Source: Verrucomicrobiota bacterium (lineage in GTDB: Bacteria; Verrucomicrobiota; Verrucomicrobiia; Limisphaerales; UBA9464). From it: a stretch of DNA of 42,120 bases. The stretch is taken from positions 1 through 42,120 of the forward strand of contig JARXAF010000154.1 in assembly GCA_029865985.1 (NCBI GenBank), given 5' to 3'. Below, in pieces: positions 1-7,860 of the stretch (the first letter of the stretch is position 1; each line of letters starts with the position of its first letter). The notes below the pieces were generated by a model. That model had not been told where the DNA came from, searched no databases, and was given only the letters and a program-made list of their open reading frames with translations. Position numbers and translations under genes: made by a program.

Positions 1-1338
1 TACGGCAACTCCCACAGCTGGATGTCTCACGAGAAGGGCCGCGGATGGGTGGTCCTGGAGTTCACAGAACCCCGGCGCATCGACCGGGTGAGTTGGGCCC
101 GTGACCGTGAGGGAGAATTTTCCGATCGCTTGGCTACGGCCTATCGCATCGAAGTGGAAACGGACTCGGGCAACTGGATCACGGTCGCCGATGCCAGTGA
201 CCGCAAACCTTTTGAGGGCCGAAACCCCACAGCGGACGAGTGGGAATTGCTGCCCGCCGCCCTGGCTGGATTGGATCCCCGGTCCCGCCAACAGACCCAG
301 GCGCTCCTGGACGAACGCCTCCGAATCGAACGCGCCATTGCCGGCGCCGTGGCCTCGCAACAGGCTTTTGCCGGAGTCTTCCGCAAACCCGACCGCATCC
401 ACTTGCTGCGCCGGGGTGATCCCGAGCAGCCCGGGCCCGAGGTGGCACCGTCGGTGCCGGAAGTCTTGGGAACCGTGCGCCTGCCGGCCGACGCACCGGA
501 GCCCGAGCGGCGACAAGCTCTGGCCCGATGGCTCACTCAACCCGATCAGGCCTTGATCGCGCGGGTCATGGTCAACCGGATCTGGCAGGGACATTTTGGG
601 ACCGGACTGGTGGACACACCCAGTGACTTCGGCCGCGCCGGTAGCCGGCCATCCCATCCAGGGCTCTTGGACGGGCTGGCCCGCGAGTTCCTCGCCAACG
701 GTGGATCCGCCAAGCACCTGCACCGGTTGATCGTGCTGTCGTCCACTTATCGACAGTCTTCCGCACACCGAAAAGCCGCTGCAGCATTGGACGCCGAAGC
801 ACGCCTTCTCTGGCGCTACCCGCCACGACGTCTGGGCTCCGAACCCATTCGCGACGCCATGCTCGCGGTGGCTGGAGAACTCAATCGACAACGCGGCGGC
901 CGGGGTTTCGACCTCTTCGATCAACGCGGCGGCCTCAGCGGATTCAAACCGGTGGAGTCCTTCCCGGCCGACGGCCTGCGCCGCATGATTTACGCGCATA
1001 AAGTGCGCCGAGAACCCGAGGCGGTATTCGGAGCCTTCGATTGCCCGGATGCCGGACAGAGCACGTCACGGCGGCGCGAATCGACGACCCCCATCCAAGC
1101 CCTGAATCTTTGGAACAGCCGCTTCACGCTGGAACGCTCGTCCGCCTTGGCCCGTCGGGTGCGACACGAAGCCGGAAGCCGGCCGCAAGACCAAGTCCAA
1201 CGGGCCTTCCTGCTGGCGCTGTCACGACCCGCCACGCCAGCCGAAGAACAGGAAGCCCTGGCAGCTCTGCAGGGACAAGGTCTTGAGGTGCTGTGCCGGG
1301 CCCTCTTCAACAGCAACGAGTTCCTCTTCATTCCATGA
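1..1338 (+). CDS. DUF1553 (PSD1) domain protein, C-terminal part
   Basis: The reading frame is open from base 1, so the N-terminus lies outside the window; 445 residues are visible. The first ~60 residues look like a discoidin/F5-8-type carbohydrate-binding segment (VVLEF, RIDRVSW, YRIEV). The rest matches the DUF1553/PSD1 family of planctomycetes and verrucomicrobia: [20 protein letters not shown], then [18 protein letters not shown] and LSSTYRQSS, and near the end a [12 protein letters not shown] segment. Full-length relatives carry an N-terminal cytochrome c-like CxxCH domain and DUF1549, which would be upstream. The biochemical role of the family is unsettled; it is often placed with polysaccharide use. 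The stop codon overlaps the start of the next gene (ATGA), so the two are translationally coupled. Family call is firm; function is not known. Confidence 0.85.
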   Translation, partial: YGNSHSWMSHEKGRGWVVLEFTEPRRIDRVSWARDREGEFSDRLATAYRIEVETDSGNWITVADASDRKPFEGRNPTADEWELLPAALAGLDPRSRQQTQALLDERLRIERAIAGAVASQQAFAGVFRKPDRIHLLRRGDPEQPGPEVAPSVPEVLGTVRLPADAPEPERRQALARWLTQPDQALIARVMVNRIWQGHFGTGLVDTPSDFGRAGSRPSHPGLLDGLAREFLANGGSAKHLHRLIVLSSTYRQSSAHRKAAAALDAEARLLWRYPPRRLGSEPIRDAMLAVAGELNRQRGGRGFDLFDQRGGLSGFKPVESFPADGLRRMIYAHKVRREPEAVFGAFDCPDAGQSTSRRRESTTPIQALNLWNSRFTLERSSALARRVRHEAGSRPQDQVQRAFLLALSRPATPAEEQEALAALQGQGLEVLCRALFNSNEFLFIP

Positions 1339-2816
1339 ACCCCGGGGCAGACTCTCTTTCCTTCCAAGGCCATGGACTGCTCGACCGCCGGGGTTTCCTG
1401 GGTCGCAGTGCCACCGCACTGGGCTCGGTCGCCCTGACCCACCTGCTCGGTCGAGAGGGCCTTCTGGCGGCCCAACCGGATGCGAGCGCTGTCCTCGCAG
1501 ACCTGGCCCACCCCAACCGTCCGCGTCCGCCACACTTCTCCCCGAAGGCCCAGAACGTCATCGTGATTTTTTGCGCCGGGGCGGTCAGCCAACTCGAAAC
1601 CTGGGACTACAAACCCGAGCTCCACCGTTGGCACGATAAACCCATGCCGGGCGGACCCGCTGTGACGTTCCAGGGACCGGCCGGAAATCTGGCCCGCCCT
1701 CAGTACGCCTTCCGACCACGCGGAAAAACCGGCAAGATGGTTTCGGACCTCATCCCGCACCTGGCCGAGTTGACCGACGACATCGCCTTCGTCCACTCGC
1801 TCACCAGCAAGAGCAACACCCACGGGCCTGCCGAGAATTTCCTCTCCACCGGGTTCGCCCTCGACGGCTTCCCCAGTGTCGGGTCATGGATTGGCTATGC
1901 GTTGGGCACCGACAATCAAGACCTGCCGGCCTTCGTCTCGCTCCTCGACCCCCGCGGCGTCCCGCAAAATGGATCGAACAATTGGGGCTCGGGCTTCCTA
2001 CCGGCCACCTTTCAAGGAACGACGTGGAGCGCCCAAAATCCGGTGCGTCACCTGTCGGCGCCCGGAATCACCCGAGACGCCGATCAAGCCGCCCGCCGCC
2101 TGCTCGGGCAGTTGAACCAGCGCCACCTCGAAGCGCACCCCGGTGACGAAAAACTCGCCGCCCGAATCGCCAGCTATGAGTTGGCGGCGCGAATGCAGCT
2201 CAGCGTTCCGGAGATCAGCGATTTGTCCACCGAGCCGGCCCACATCCTGAGGGCCTACGGAGCCGACGACACCGGCCATCCCATCAAGGCGGGTTTTGCC
2301 CGCAACTGTATCTTGGCACGGCGGCTCGTGGAGCGGGGCGTGCGGTTTGTGCAACTCTTCAATGGGGCCTACGCCAGCGGCGGCGAACTCAACTGGGACG
2401 GTCACAACAAGCTCAAGGAACAGTACGACCGCCACGCAGCCATCCTCGATCAACCCGCGGCGGCCCTCATCCGCGACCTCCGGCAGCGGGGTCTTCTGGA
2501 GAACACGCTCGTGGTCTGGTGCACCGAATTCGGACGCATGCCGTTTTTCCAGAAGGGCGCTCAAGGAAGGGATCACAACCCGGACGGGTTCACCTGTTGG
2601 ATGACCGGCGCTGGAATTCGCAAAGGAGTCAGCCATGGCGTGACCGATGAACTGGGACGGGCGGCCGTGAGGGACATCCATCCGCTGTACGACTTCAATG
2701 CCACCCTCCTGCACTTGCTCGGACTGGACCACGAACGACTGACCTTCGAGCACAACGGGGTGCAGCGACGCCTGACCAATGTCGAAGGCCACGTGATCCG
2801 CGAGATACTCGCCTGA
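1335..2816 (+). CDS. DUF1501 domain protein with Tat-type signal
   Basis: A 493-residue member of the DUF1501 family, a distant relative of alkaline phosphatase/sulfatase folds, exported and of unproven activity. Residues 17-22 read DRRGFL, followed by a hydrophobic stretch ([15 protein letters not shown]), which is a twin-arginine signal. Family landmarks are [19 protein letters not shown], the [17 protein letters not shown] segment, [10 protein letters not shown] and [13 protein letters not shown] near the C-terminus, with His and Asp residues likely to bind metal. The ATG at 1335 overlaps the previous stop codon by 4 bases; a Met 14 codons upstream (1293) is in frame but would overlap the DUF1553 gene more. 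DUF1553/DUF1501 pairs occur together in many copies in these phyla, and this is a standard pair. Confidence 0.88.
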   Translation: MNPGADSLSFQGHGLLDRRGFLGRSATALGSVALTHLLGREGLLAAQPDASAVLADLAHPNRPRPPHFSPKAQNVIVIFCAGAVSQLETWDYKPELHRWHDKPMPGGPAVTFQGPAGNLARPQYAFRPRGKTGKMVSDLIPHLAELTDDIAFVHSLTSKSNTHGPAENFLSTGFALDGFPSVGSWIGYALGTDNQDLPAFVSLLDPRGVPQNGSNNWGSGFLPATFQGTTWSAQNPVRHLSAPGITRDADQAARRLLGQLNQRHLEAHPGDEKLAARIASYELAARMQLSVPEISDLSTEPAHILRAYGADDTGHPIKAGFARNCILARRLVERGVRFVQLFNGAYASGGELNWDGHNKLKEQYDRHAAILDQPAAALIRDLRQRGLLENTLVVWCTEFGRMPFFQKGAQGRDHNPDGFTCWMTGAGIRKGVSHGVTDELGRAAVRDIHPLYDFNATLLHLLGLDHERLTFEHNGVQRRLTNVEGHVIREILA

Positions 2817-2943
2817 TGGCGGACCATGGTCGCCGACCCATGGGTCCATCCTTGCCTTACGACCACTTCGGGCCTACCGATTCCACCGATAAACCCCTGG
2901 GCGGTCCGATCATCCGCTCCCGGATCGGTCCCCATCCACCAGC

Positions 2944-3483
2944 ATGTCCCAATTCATCGATACCCCAGTCCCTTGGTGGCAGGTGATGGCCATTGGCCGC
3001 AATCCTCGCACCACCCTGGTTCGGTTGGCCATCACCCTGGTACTGGTCTTCGTGGGTTTTAAAATGTCCATCCAACCGATCCGGGTGCAGGGCATCAGCA
3101 TGCAGCCCACCTATCGGGACGGTCAGCGGCGCTTTCTCAACAAGTTGGCCTACCAGTTCGCACCGCCCCAGCGCGGAGACGTGATTGGAATCCAGGAGGC
3201 AGGCAAACAAGTCCTCCTGCTCAAACGGGTGATCGCCCTTCCCGGGGAGCGATTGCGCATCGTGCAAGGCACCGTACTCATCAACGGTGAACCGCTCGAG
3301 GAGCCCTACCTCCTACCCCCGACCAACGGGGTCCAGAACCCGGCTCGATGGAATGTGGAAGAACTGCGGCTGCAGGATGATGAACTCTACGTCATCGGCG
3401 ACAACCGTTCCATGCGTCAGGCGGACCACTACTTCGGGATCGTGAATGAAAACCGTATTGTCGGCCGTCTGATGAACCCATGA
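2944..3483 (+). CDS. lepB: Signal peptidase I
   Basis: A 179-residue type I signal peptidase, the membrane-bound serine protease that removes signal peptides from exported proteins. One N-terminal membrane helix (about residues 25-41) precedes the catalytic domain. The nucleophile is Ser52 in GISMQPTY, and the general base is Lys94 in LLLKRVIALPGE. The conserved GDNR box is at 152-155, although the usual S-x-D-S-R continuation is altered (SMRQADHYFG). The protein is short compared with the E. coli enzyme (324 residues) and resembles the compact form seen in many bacteria. Its stop overlaps the start of the next gene by 4 bases. The upstream DUF1501 gene ends 127 bases earlier, so lepB probably has its own promoter, which I could not identify. 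Confidence 0.92.
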   Translation: MSQFIDTPVPWWQVMAIGRNPRTTLVRLAITLVLVFVGFKMSIQPIRVQGISMQPTYRDGQRRFLNKLAYQFAPPQRGDVIGIQEAGKQVLLLKRVIALPGERLRIVQGTVLINGEPLEEPYLLPPTNGVQNPARWNVEELRLQDDELYVIGDNRSMRQADHYFGIVNENRIVGRLMNP

Positions 3484-3983
3484 TTCCCTTGCCTCGGAAG
3501 ATCTGGCTCGGAGTGCTGGTCGCCCTGGCGATCGGAGCGCTCTGGTGGCTCATCCCCTCCGAAGAGGAGCGCATCCAACAGGTCCTCGAGCAGGCCCGGG
3601 CTTCCGTCTCCTCCGAGGGCAAACCCGCTGATGGCTTGGCTCTGCTGGCCCGCGTGAGTCAATTGACCCAGTGCCTGACCCGGGATGTGGAAATCCAGGT
3701 GGATGTCTTTGGCGGGCTCTCTGGAAATCTCAACGGGGTGGACGAGGTTCGGGCGGCCGCGGCGGGGATGGCTCAACAATTCCCCGGATTGAAGGTCCGA
3801 CTCAGCGAGATCCAAATCAGCGAACTCATGCCGACCTCGGCAAGGGCCACATTGGTGGCGGCCATCGACACGGGTTCCCGAAATGGCCAGACCGCTCAGG
3901 AATTCGAACTGCGGTTCCGAAAATGGGAAGGCCGGTGGTACATTTCCAAGGTCGCCACCGTTCAAGCGCTGCGGGCGCGTTGA
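3480..3983 (+). CDS. Membrane-anchored NTF2/SnoaL-like protein
   Basis: 167 residues. There is an N-terminal membrane helix or uncleaved signal (residues 8-25, KIWLGVLVALAIGALWWLIP), then a helix (EEERIQQVLEQARASV) and an alpha+beta domain ending in FELRFRKWEGRWYISKVATV. That ending is typical of the last strands of NTF2-like/SnoaL-like folds (a strand with W-x-I followed by V). No catalytic residues can be assigned. The start codon overlaps the lepB stop (ATGA), so the two are made together. It might act in the periplasm or at the membrane alongside the peptidase, but that is inference from coupling alone. The family call rests on overall shape and is moderate. Confidence 0.72.
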   Translation: MIPLPRKIWLGVLVALAIGALWWLIPSEEERIQQVLEQARASVSSEGKPADGLALLARVSQLTQCLTRDVEIQVDVFGGLSGNLNGVDEVRAAAAGMAQQFPGLKVRLSEIQISELMPTSARATLVAAIDTGSRNGQTAQEFELRFRKWEGRWYISKVATVQALRAR

Positions 3984-4056
3984 ACTCTACGATCACTTTT
4001 CTGGCGGGTATAAACCCTTGCTGACAACCCGGGCGGTGCCAGTACCTTGCCGCCAC

Positions 4057-4233
4057 ATGAAGACACTGCTCATCTTCGGCTGCTTGGGTCTGTCCATTGG
4101 TGGTGGCCACATCTGGGGCATCGCGCTCAACTTCCACCTCCCGGTGGTCGTCTCCGTCGTCGGAGCCATCGCCACGGTCACCGGCGGACTTCTCGCCGGC
4201 CTCATCGGCGCGTCCGACGAGATCGAGGGTTGA
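4057..4233 (+). CDS. Small hydrophobic membrane protein (58 aa)
   Basis: A short frame, ATG at 4057 to TGA at 4233. It starts MKTLLIFGCLGLSIGGGHIW and continues with a hydrophobic, Gly-rich segment that ends GGLLAGLIGASDEIEG. Two membrane helices are likely (about residues 3-20 and 27-50), with an acidic tail. I do not recognise a family. It lies 73 bases downstream of the NTF2-like gene on the same strand and 45 bases before the convergent clpX-like gene. The reading is plausible because the hydrophobic pattern and acidic C-terminus look protein-like, but the gene is short and unproven. Confidence 0.5.
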   Translation: MKTLLIFGCLGLSIGGGHIWGIALNFHLPVVVSVVGAIATVTGGLLAGLIGASDEIEG

Positions 4234-4278
4234 TTCGACGGCCGGTGCCGAAAGGTTCCCGAGCTGCCGCGGCAATGG

Positions 4279-5538
4279 TCAACGCCCGCCCTTGAGCAAC
4301 TCGCGCAAGGCTTTGCGCGGATCGGCCACCAATTCGGGAGTCACCTCGAACCGACGCACCTTGCTGGACGGCAAGGCAAATTTGAGGTCCCGGAACACAC
4401 GCTCGCACACGGTCATCAATCCTCGAGCACCCGTGTTTTCCTGACCGGCCATCCGGGCCAGGCTGCGGAGGCCCGCATCGGTGAATCCCACCTCGATCCC
4501 ATAGGCCGAGAAGGCGCGTTCGTACTGGTGGATAAGGCTGCTCTCACTCTTGCGGAGCACATTGAACAAGTCGTCGGCATCCAGCCCATGACATGCCACG
4601 CGCACTGGCAAACGACCCACAAATTCCGGCTCCAGCCCATACTGGATGAAGTCGCTGGTCATGGCTTCAGCCAACAGCTCATCGGTGCTGAGGCGAGACG
4701 CTTTCGAAGCCGACCCGGGCGCATCAACGGCACCGCTGGTCGCCGACGTCAGCAACCGGGAACGAATCCGCTGATCCAAACCGGCGAACGCGCCGCTGAC
4801 GATGAAGAGGATGTGGCGGGTATTGATGGTCTCCGGTTGGCCCGATCCATTGCCGCGCATCGCCGTCATGGCGTTCTGGATTTGCGCGTTCATGTCATTG
4901 GGTGACACCACCGGAACGTCGCCATCCTCCATGAGCTTGAGCAGGTTAGTTTGCACTCCCCGACCCGAGACATCTCGGCCTCCGCTCTCGCCGCGCGTGG
5001 CCAATTTGTCCACTTCGTCCAAGTAGATGATTCCATGCTCGGCGCGTTTCACATTCCCGCCGGCTTTGCGAACGAGATCGCGAACCAGATCATCCACATC
5101 GCCGCCGACGTAGCCTGTCTCGCTGAACTTGGTCGCGTCGGCCTTCACGAACGGCACACCAATCAGCTCGGCCGCCGACCGGATCAAGTGCGTCTTGCCC
5201 ACACCCGTCGGACCCAGCAGGAGCACGTTCTGCTTTTGATAGAATGGGGCATCCACCCCTTCCTGCGTCATCCGCACGTGCTGAAAATGGTCGCACAAGG
5301 CCACACCGAGCACCTTCTTGGCTTCCGTCTGGCCAATGACGAAGCGGTCGAGATGACGGGCGATTTCCCGGGGCTTCAAATTGAAGGTGAACTGCTCGGA
5401 CGGAATGGCCACCGTCGCCACTCCCGGCTTGGTCCAGGATTCTTTCTCCGGCCGGGCCCGACGACGGCGGCTGGGAACAGCAGGTCCCTCAGCGACAGGG
5501 CCGAGGGCATCAGGATGACCGGAAGGAATCTTGGACAT
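4279..5538 (-). CDS. ClpX-like AAA+ unfoldase lacking zinc domain and IGF loop
   Basis: 419 residues from the ATG at 5538; upstream codons in the same frame (to 5802) look non-coding. The AAA+ core is clear: FVIGQTEAKKVL (67-78), Walker A GPTGVGKT (109-116), the GYVG pore loop (142-145), Walker B IIYLDEVDKLA (170-180), ILFIVSGAFAGLD (243-255), PEFVGRLPV (304-312) and the sensor-2 GARGL (370-374). E. coli ClpX starts with a four-cysteine zinc-binding domain; here residues 1-48 are Pro/Arg-rich with no cysteine. The ClpP-docking IGF tripeptide expected after the GLD segment is replaced by an Ala/Ser/Gly-rich stretch (about 263-281), and the RKH pore loop is not evident. It is therefore a ClpX-family ATPase that may work without ClpP. 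No clpP is adjacent. Confidence 0.88.
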   Translation of the reverse strand: MSKIPSGHPDALGPVAEGPAVPSRRRRARPEKESWTKPGVATVAIPSEQFTFNLKPREIARHLDRFVIGQTEAKKVLGVALCDHFQHVRMTQEGVDAPFYQKQNVLLLGPTGVGKTHLIRSAAELIGVPFVKADATKFSETGYVGGDVDDLVRDLVRKAGGNVKRAEHGIIYLDEVDKLATRGESGGRDVSGRGVQTNLLKLMEDGDVPVVSPNDMNAQIQNAMTAMRGNGSGQPETINTRHILFIVSGAFAGLDQRIRSRLLTSATSGAVDAPGSASKASRLSTDELLAEAMTSDFIQYGLEPEFVGRLPVRVACHGLDADDLFNVLRKSESSLIHQYERAFSAYGIEVGFTDAGLRSLARMAGQENTGARGLMTVCERVFRDLKFALPSSKVRRFEVTPELVADPRKALRELLKGGR

Positions 5539-5734
5539 ATAAGCAGTGATGCGACTGCAAATGCAGTCTGTCGCAACGGTGGAGCCATTCCGAAGAAATC
5601 CCAAACGTGATTTCCAAACACGATTTCCGATTGGGGCTTTCAAACCGAGTCCACCCATTCGACCCCAATCCGATGATCCCCTGGGCGCTGGAGCCGGTGG
5701 TTGACCCGATTGGGTTTCACGGAAGAATGACACG

Positions 5735-6385
5735 ATGCCCCGCGAATCTGCGAGCGCCCGCCGGCAACGGGTCGGTACCGTGATGGAACGCCTGCGTTCC
5801 ACCTATCCGGAGGCCCATTGTGAATTGCGATTCTCCAACCCGCTGGAGCTCTTGATCGCCACCATCTTGTCGGCCCAGTGCACGGACAAGCAGGTCAACA
5901 TCGTCACCGAGGATCTGTTCCAAAAATACCGATTCGCCAGTGACTATGCCCAGGCGGATCCGGAAACCCTAGCCCATGACGTCCGCCGCATCGGGCTCTT
6001 CCGCAACAAGGCCCGCAATATCCAGTCCTGCTGTCGCGTCCTAGTGGAACAACACGGGGGACAAGTTCCTCAGTCGATGGAGGCCCTCGTCGCCCTCGAT
6101 GGAGTGGGCCGCAAGACGGCCAATGTCGTGATGGGAAACGCCTTCGGCATCCAATCCGGCATCGTCGTCGATACGCATGTGGCCCGCCTCTCCCAGCGAC
6201 TTCGATTGAGCGCTCACACCCAACCTGAGAAAATCGAACAAGACTTGATGCAATGGGTGGTTCCCACCGATTGGACACTGTTCAGCCACTGGCTCATTTG
6301 GCATGGCCGGCGACGCTGCGGGGCACGCTCACCGGAGTGCAGTGCCTGTGAAATCCGCGATTTGTGCCCCTCAGCGATCCATTGA
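5735..6385 (+). CDS. nth: Endonuclease III (DNA glycosylase/AP lyase)
   Basis: A 216-residue base-excision repair enzyme that removes oxidised pyrimidines and nicks abasic sites. The helix-hairpin-helix reads LDGVGRKTANVV, with catalytic Lys127. The catalytic Asp is Asp146 in VVDTHVARLS. The C-terminal [4Fe-4S] cluster ligands Cys195, Cys202, Cys205 and Cys211 follow the C-x6-C-x2-C-x5-C spacing exactly. Length is normal for bacterial Nth. The gene is divergent from the clpX-like gene; the 196-base gap between their starts presumably holds both promoters. The N-terminus from ATG 5735 adds only a few residues before the first conserved helix, so the start is likely right. Confidence 0.95.
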   Translation: MPRESASARRQRVGTVMERLRSTYPEAHCELRFSNPLELLIATILSAQCTDKQVNIVTEDLFQKYRFASDYAQADPETLAHDVRRIGLFRNKARNIQSCCRVLVEQHGGQVPQSMEALVALDGVGRKTANVVMGNAFGIQSGIVVDTHVARLSQRLRLSAHTQPEKIEQDLMQWVVPTDWTLFSHWLIWHGRRRCGARSPECSACEIRDLCPSAIH

Positions 6386-6512
6386 TCCGGGACCGCGGCT
6401 TCTCGACGGAATCAATCGATCACGACCCTTGGTTTTTTGAGCGGCTGACAGCCTTCCGCCGAACTCGAATTCCCCTCGTTCCGGGCAACGGATCCGGGCA
6501 CTCTTTCCAACG

Positions 6513-7079
6513 ATGACCAACGCGGAAGCACTCTCCTTGTTCCGGCAAACCGGAGCCCTGCTCGACGGGCACTTCATCCTTCGCAGTGGCTTGCACAGCC
6601 GTCAGTTCTTCCAATGCGCTCAAGCCTTGCAGGAAATGCCGCTGGTGGAGCGTTTTGGTGCGGCGCTGGCGGACAAGGTGCGAGCTCTCGGAATCGAGAC
6701 AGTGATCGCTCCGGCCATGGGCGGGCTGGTCATCGGTCAAGAGGTGGCTCGCCAACTGCGTTGCCGCTTCATCTTCGCCGAAAAGGAAAATGGAGTTCTG
6801 GTTCTGCGGCGTGGATTCAAGATACGGGCCGGAGAGCGCTGCCTCGTTGTGGAAGACGTGGTCACCAAGGGCGGGCGCGCGTTGGAGACCGTCCACATTG
6901 TCCAAGGCCTGCAAGGGACGGTCGCCGGCGTGGCTATGGTCGTGGACCGCTCGGACGGCACCTTGGATTTGGGGGTTCCTTTGATCCCGCTCATCAGTCT
7001 GGAAGTGGAGACCTTCGATCCCCAGAATTTACCCCCGGACTTGGCAGCCACTCCAGCCACCAAACCCGGCAGCAAGTAG
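6513..7079 (+). CDS. pyrE: Orotate phosphoribosyltransferase
   Basis: A 188-residue enzyme of pyrimidine synthesis that joins orotate to PRPP to give OMP. The PRPP-binding loop is LVVEDVVTKGG (111-121), the standard V-V-x-D/E-D-V-x-T-x-G-G form. The N-terminal GHFILRSGLHS matches the orotate-binding G-x-F-x-L-x-S-G-x-x-S pattern of the longer PyrE subgroup, and IETVIAPAMGGLVIGQEVAR is the Rossmann-like core. It stands alone, 127 bases after nth on the same strand and convergent with coaE. No other pyrimidine genes are nearby. Confidence 0.94.
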   Translation: MTNAEALSLFRQTGALLDGHFILRSGLHSRQFFQCAQALQEMPLVERFGAALADKVRALGIETVIAPAMGGLVIGQEVARQLRCRFIFAEKENGVLVLRRGFKIRAGERCLVVEDVVTKGGRALETVHIVQGLQGTVAGVAMVVDRSDGTLDLGVPLIPLISLEVETFDPQNLPPDLAATPATKPGSK

Positions 7080-7169
7080 GTTCCCCTGCGATCGGAAATG
7101 GATGGCGAGCACATCGCTCGTCATACTGGGCGCTCTCATCGAAGGAATGAGAGATCGTTCGTTCTAGGC

Positions 7170-7766
7170 TCAAGACGGCCGTCCCGCCGATTTCAACACC
7201 AGTCGGATTTGCTGGTGGAGCACCTCCAGGGAACCTTCGTTCCAGAGACCATAGTGCGCCCGCTGAAGCTTATCAGCCATCGGGAGCTGGGCGGATAACC
7301 GTTGGTTCACCATCTCATCAGACCACTGGCGTTCTCGCAGCCGTTGCCATTGAGTGCGCTCGCTGCAAGCCAAGGCGATGACGGCCTGAAAGTGTTGGGC
7401 ATAGCCCTTCTCATACAGCAACGGAATGACCACCACCGCATGACTGCGACCTTGGACGGCTTGTTCGCGAACCCAATGCGTCCAAACCTCAAAAATTCGC
7501 GGATGGAGGATGGATTCCAGGTTTTTTCGGGCTGAAGCGTCTCGAAAAACCAAGCGCCCAAGCGCCGATCGATCCAATTGGCCTTGGGAATCCAGGATTT
7601 CCGTTCCAAAGGTTTCAACGATCTTTGAGAGCGTCGGTAGACCGGGCGCAACCAGATCTCGCGCCACCGTGTCGGTATCGAGGACAGGAATGCCTAGTGC
7701 CGACACGAACAGCGCCGTCTCGGATTTCCCTGCGCCGATTCCGCCCGTGATACCCAGGGTGATCAT
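7170..7766 (-). CDS. coaE: Dephospho-CoA kinase
   Basis: A 198-residue P-loop kinase for the last step of coenzyme A synthesis, phosphorylating the 3'-hydroxyl of dephospho-CoA. The P-loop GGIGAGKS is at residues 8-15. It is followed by the CoaE-typical VLDTDTVARDLV, the HPRIFEVW segment and VVIPLLYEKGY, all at expected spacing. Length is normal. The ATG at 7766 sits only 3 bases from the U-run of the terminator that closes the long upstream operon, and no Shine-Dalgarno sequence is visible in the few bases left. The gene must therefore be translated from read-through mRNA, from a start with a weak ribosome site, or as a near-leaderless transcript. Confidence 0.94.
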   Translation of the reverse strand: MITLGITGGIGAGKSETALFVSALGIPVLDTDTVARDLVAPGLPTLSKIVETFGTEILDSQGQLDRSALGRLVFRDASARKNLESILHPRIFEVWTHWVREQAVQGRSHAVVVIPLLYEKGYAQHFQAVIALACSERTQWQRLRERQWSDEMVNQRLSAQLPMADKLQRAHYGLWNEGSLEVLHQQIRLVLKSAGRPS

Positions 7767-7769
7767 TTC

Positions 7770-7807
7770 AAAAAAAGAGCGCTGGAGAATCGAGATTCTC
7801 CAGCGCT
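7770..7807 (-). terminator. Rho-independent terminator of the secretin operon
   Basis: Read on the minus strand there is a perfect 14-bp stem (bases 7807-7794 pairing with 7791-7778; arm AGCGCTGGAGAATC) with a 2-base loop, then CT and a run of seven U (7776-7770). It lies 53 bases after the stop of the 1094-residue protein and directly before the coaE start codon on the same strand. Confidence 0.88.
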
Positions 7808-7860
7808 TCTGATAGGTGAGGACTTGGATCTAGCTTCCAAGTCCGACCAATACCAAGCCA

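Noticed and set aside
5539-5802. N-terminal extension of the ClpX-like protein by 88 codons
   Set aside because: The added residues are low in protein character and would overlap the divergent nth gene; the Met at 5538 gives a normal-length core.
7133-7153. Hairpin CTCTCAT/ATGAGAG between pyrE and coaE as a terminator
   Set aside because: The stem is only 7 bp and no T-run follows on either strand.
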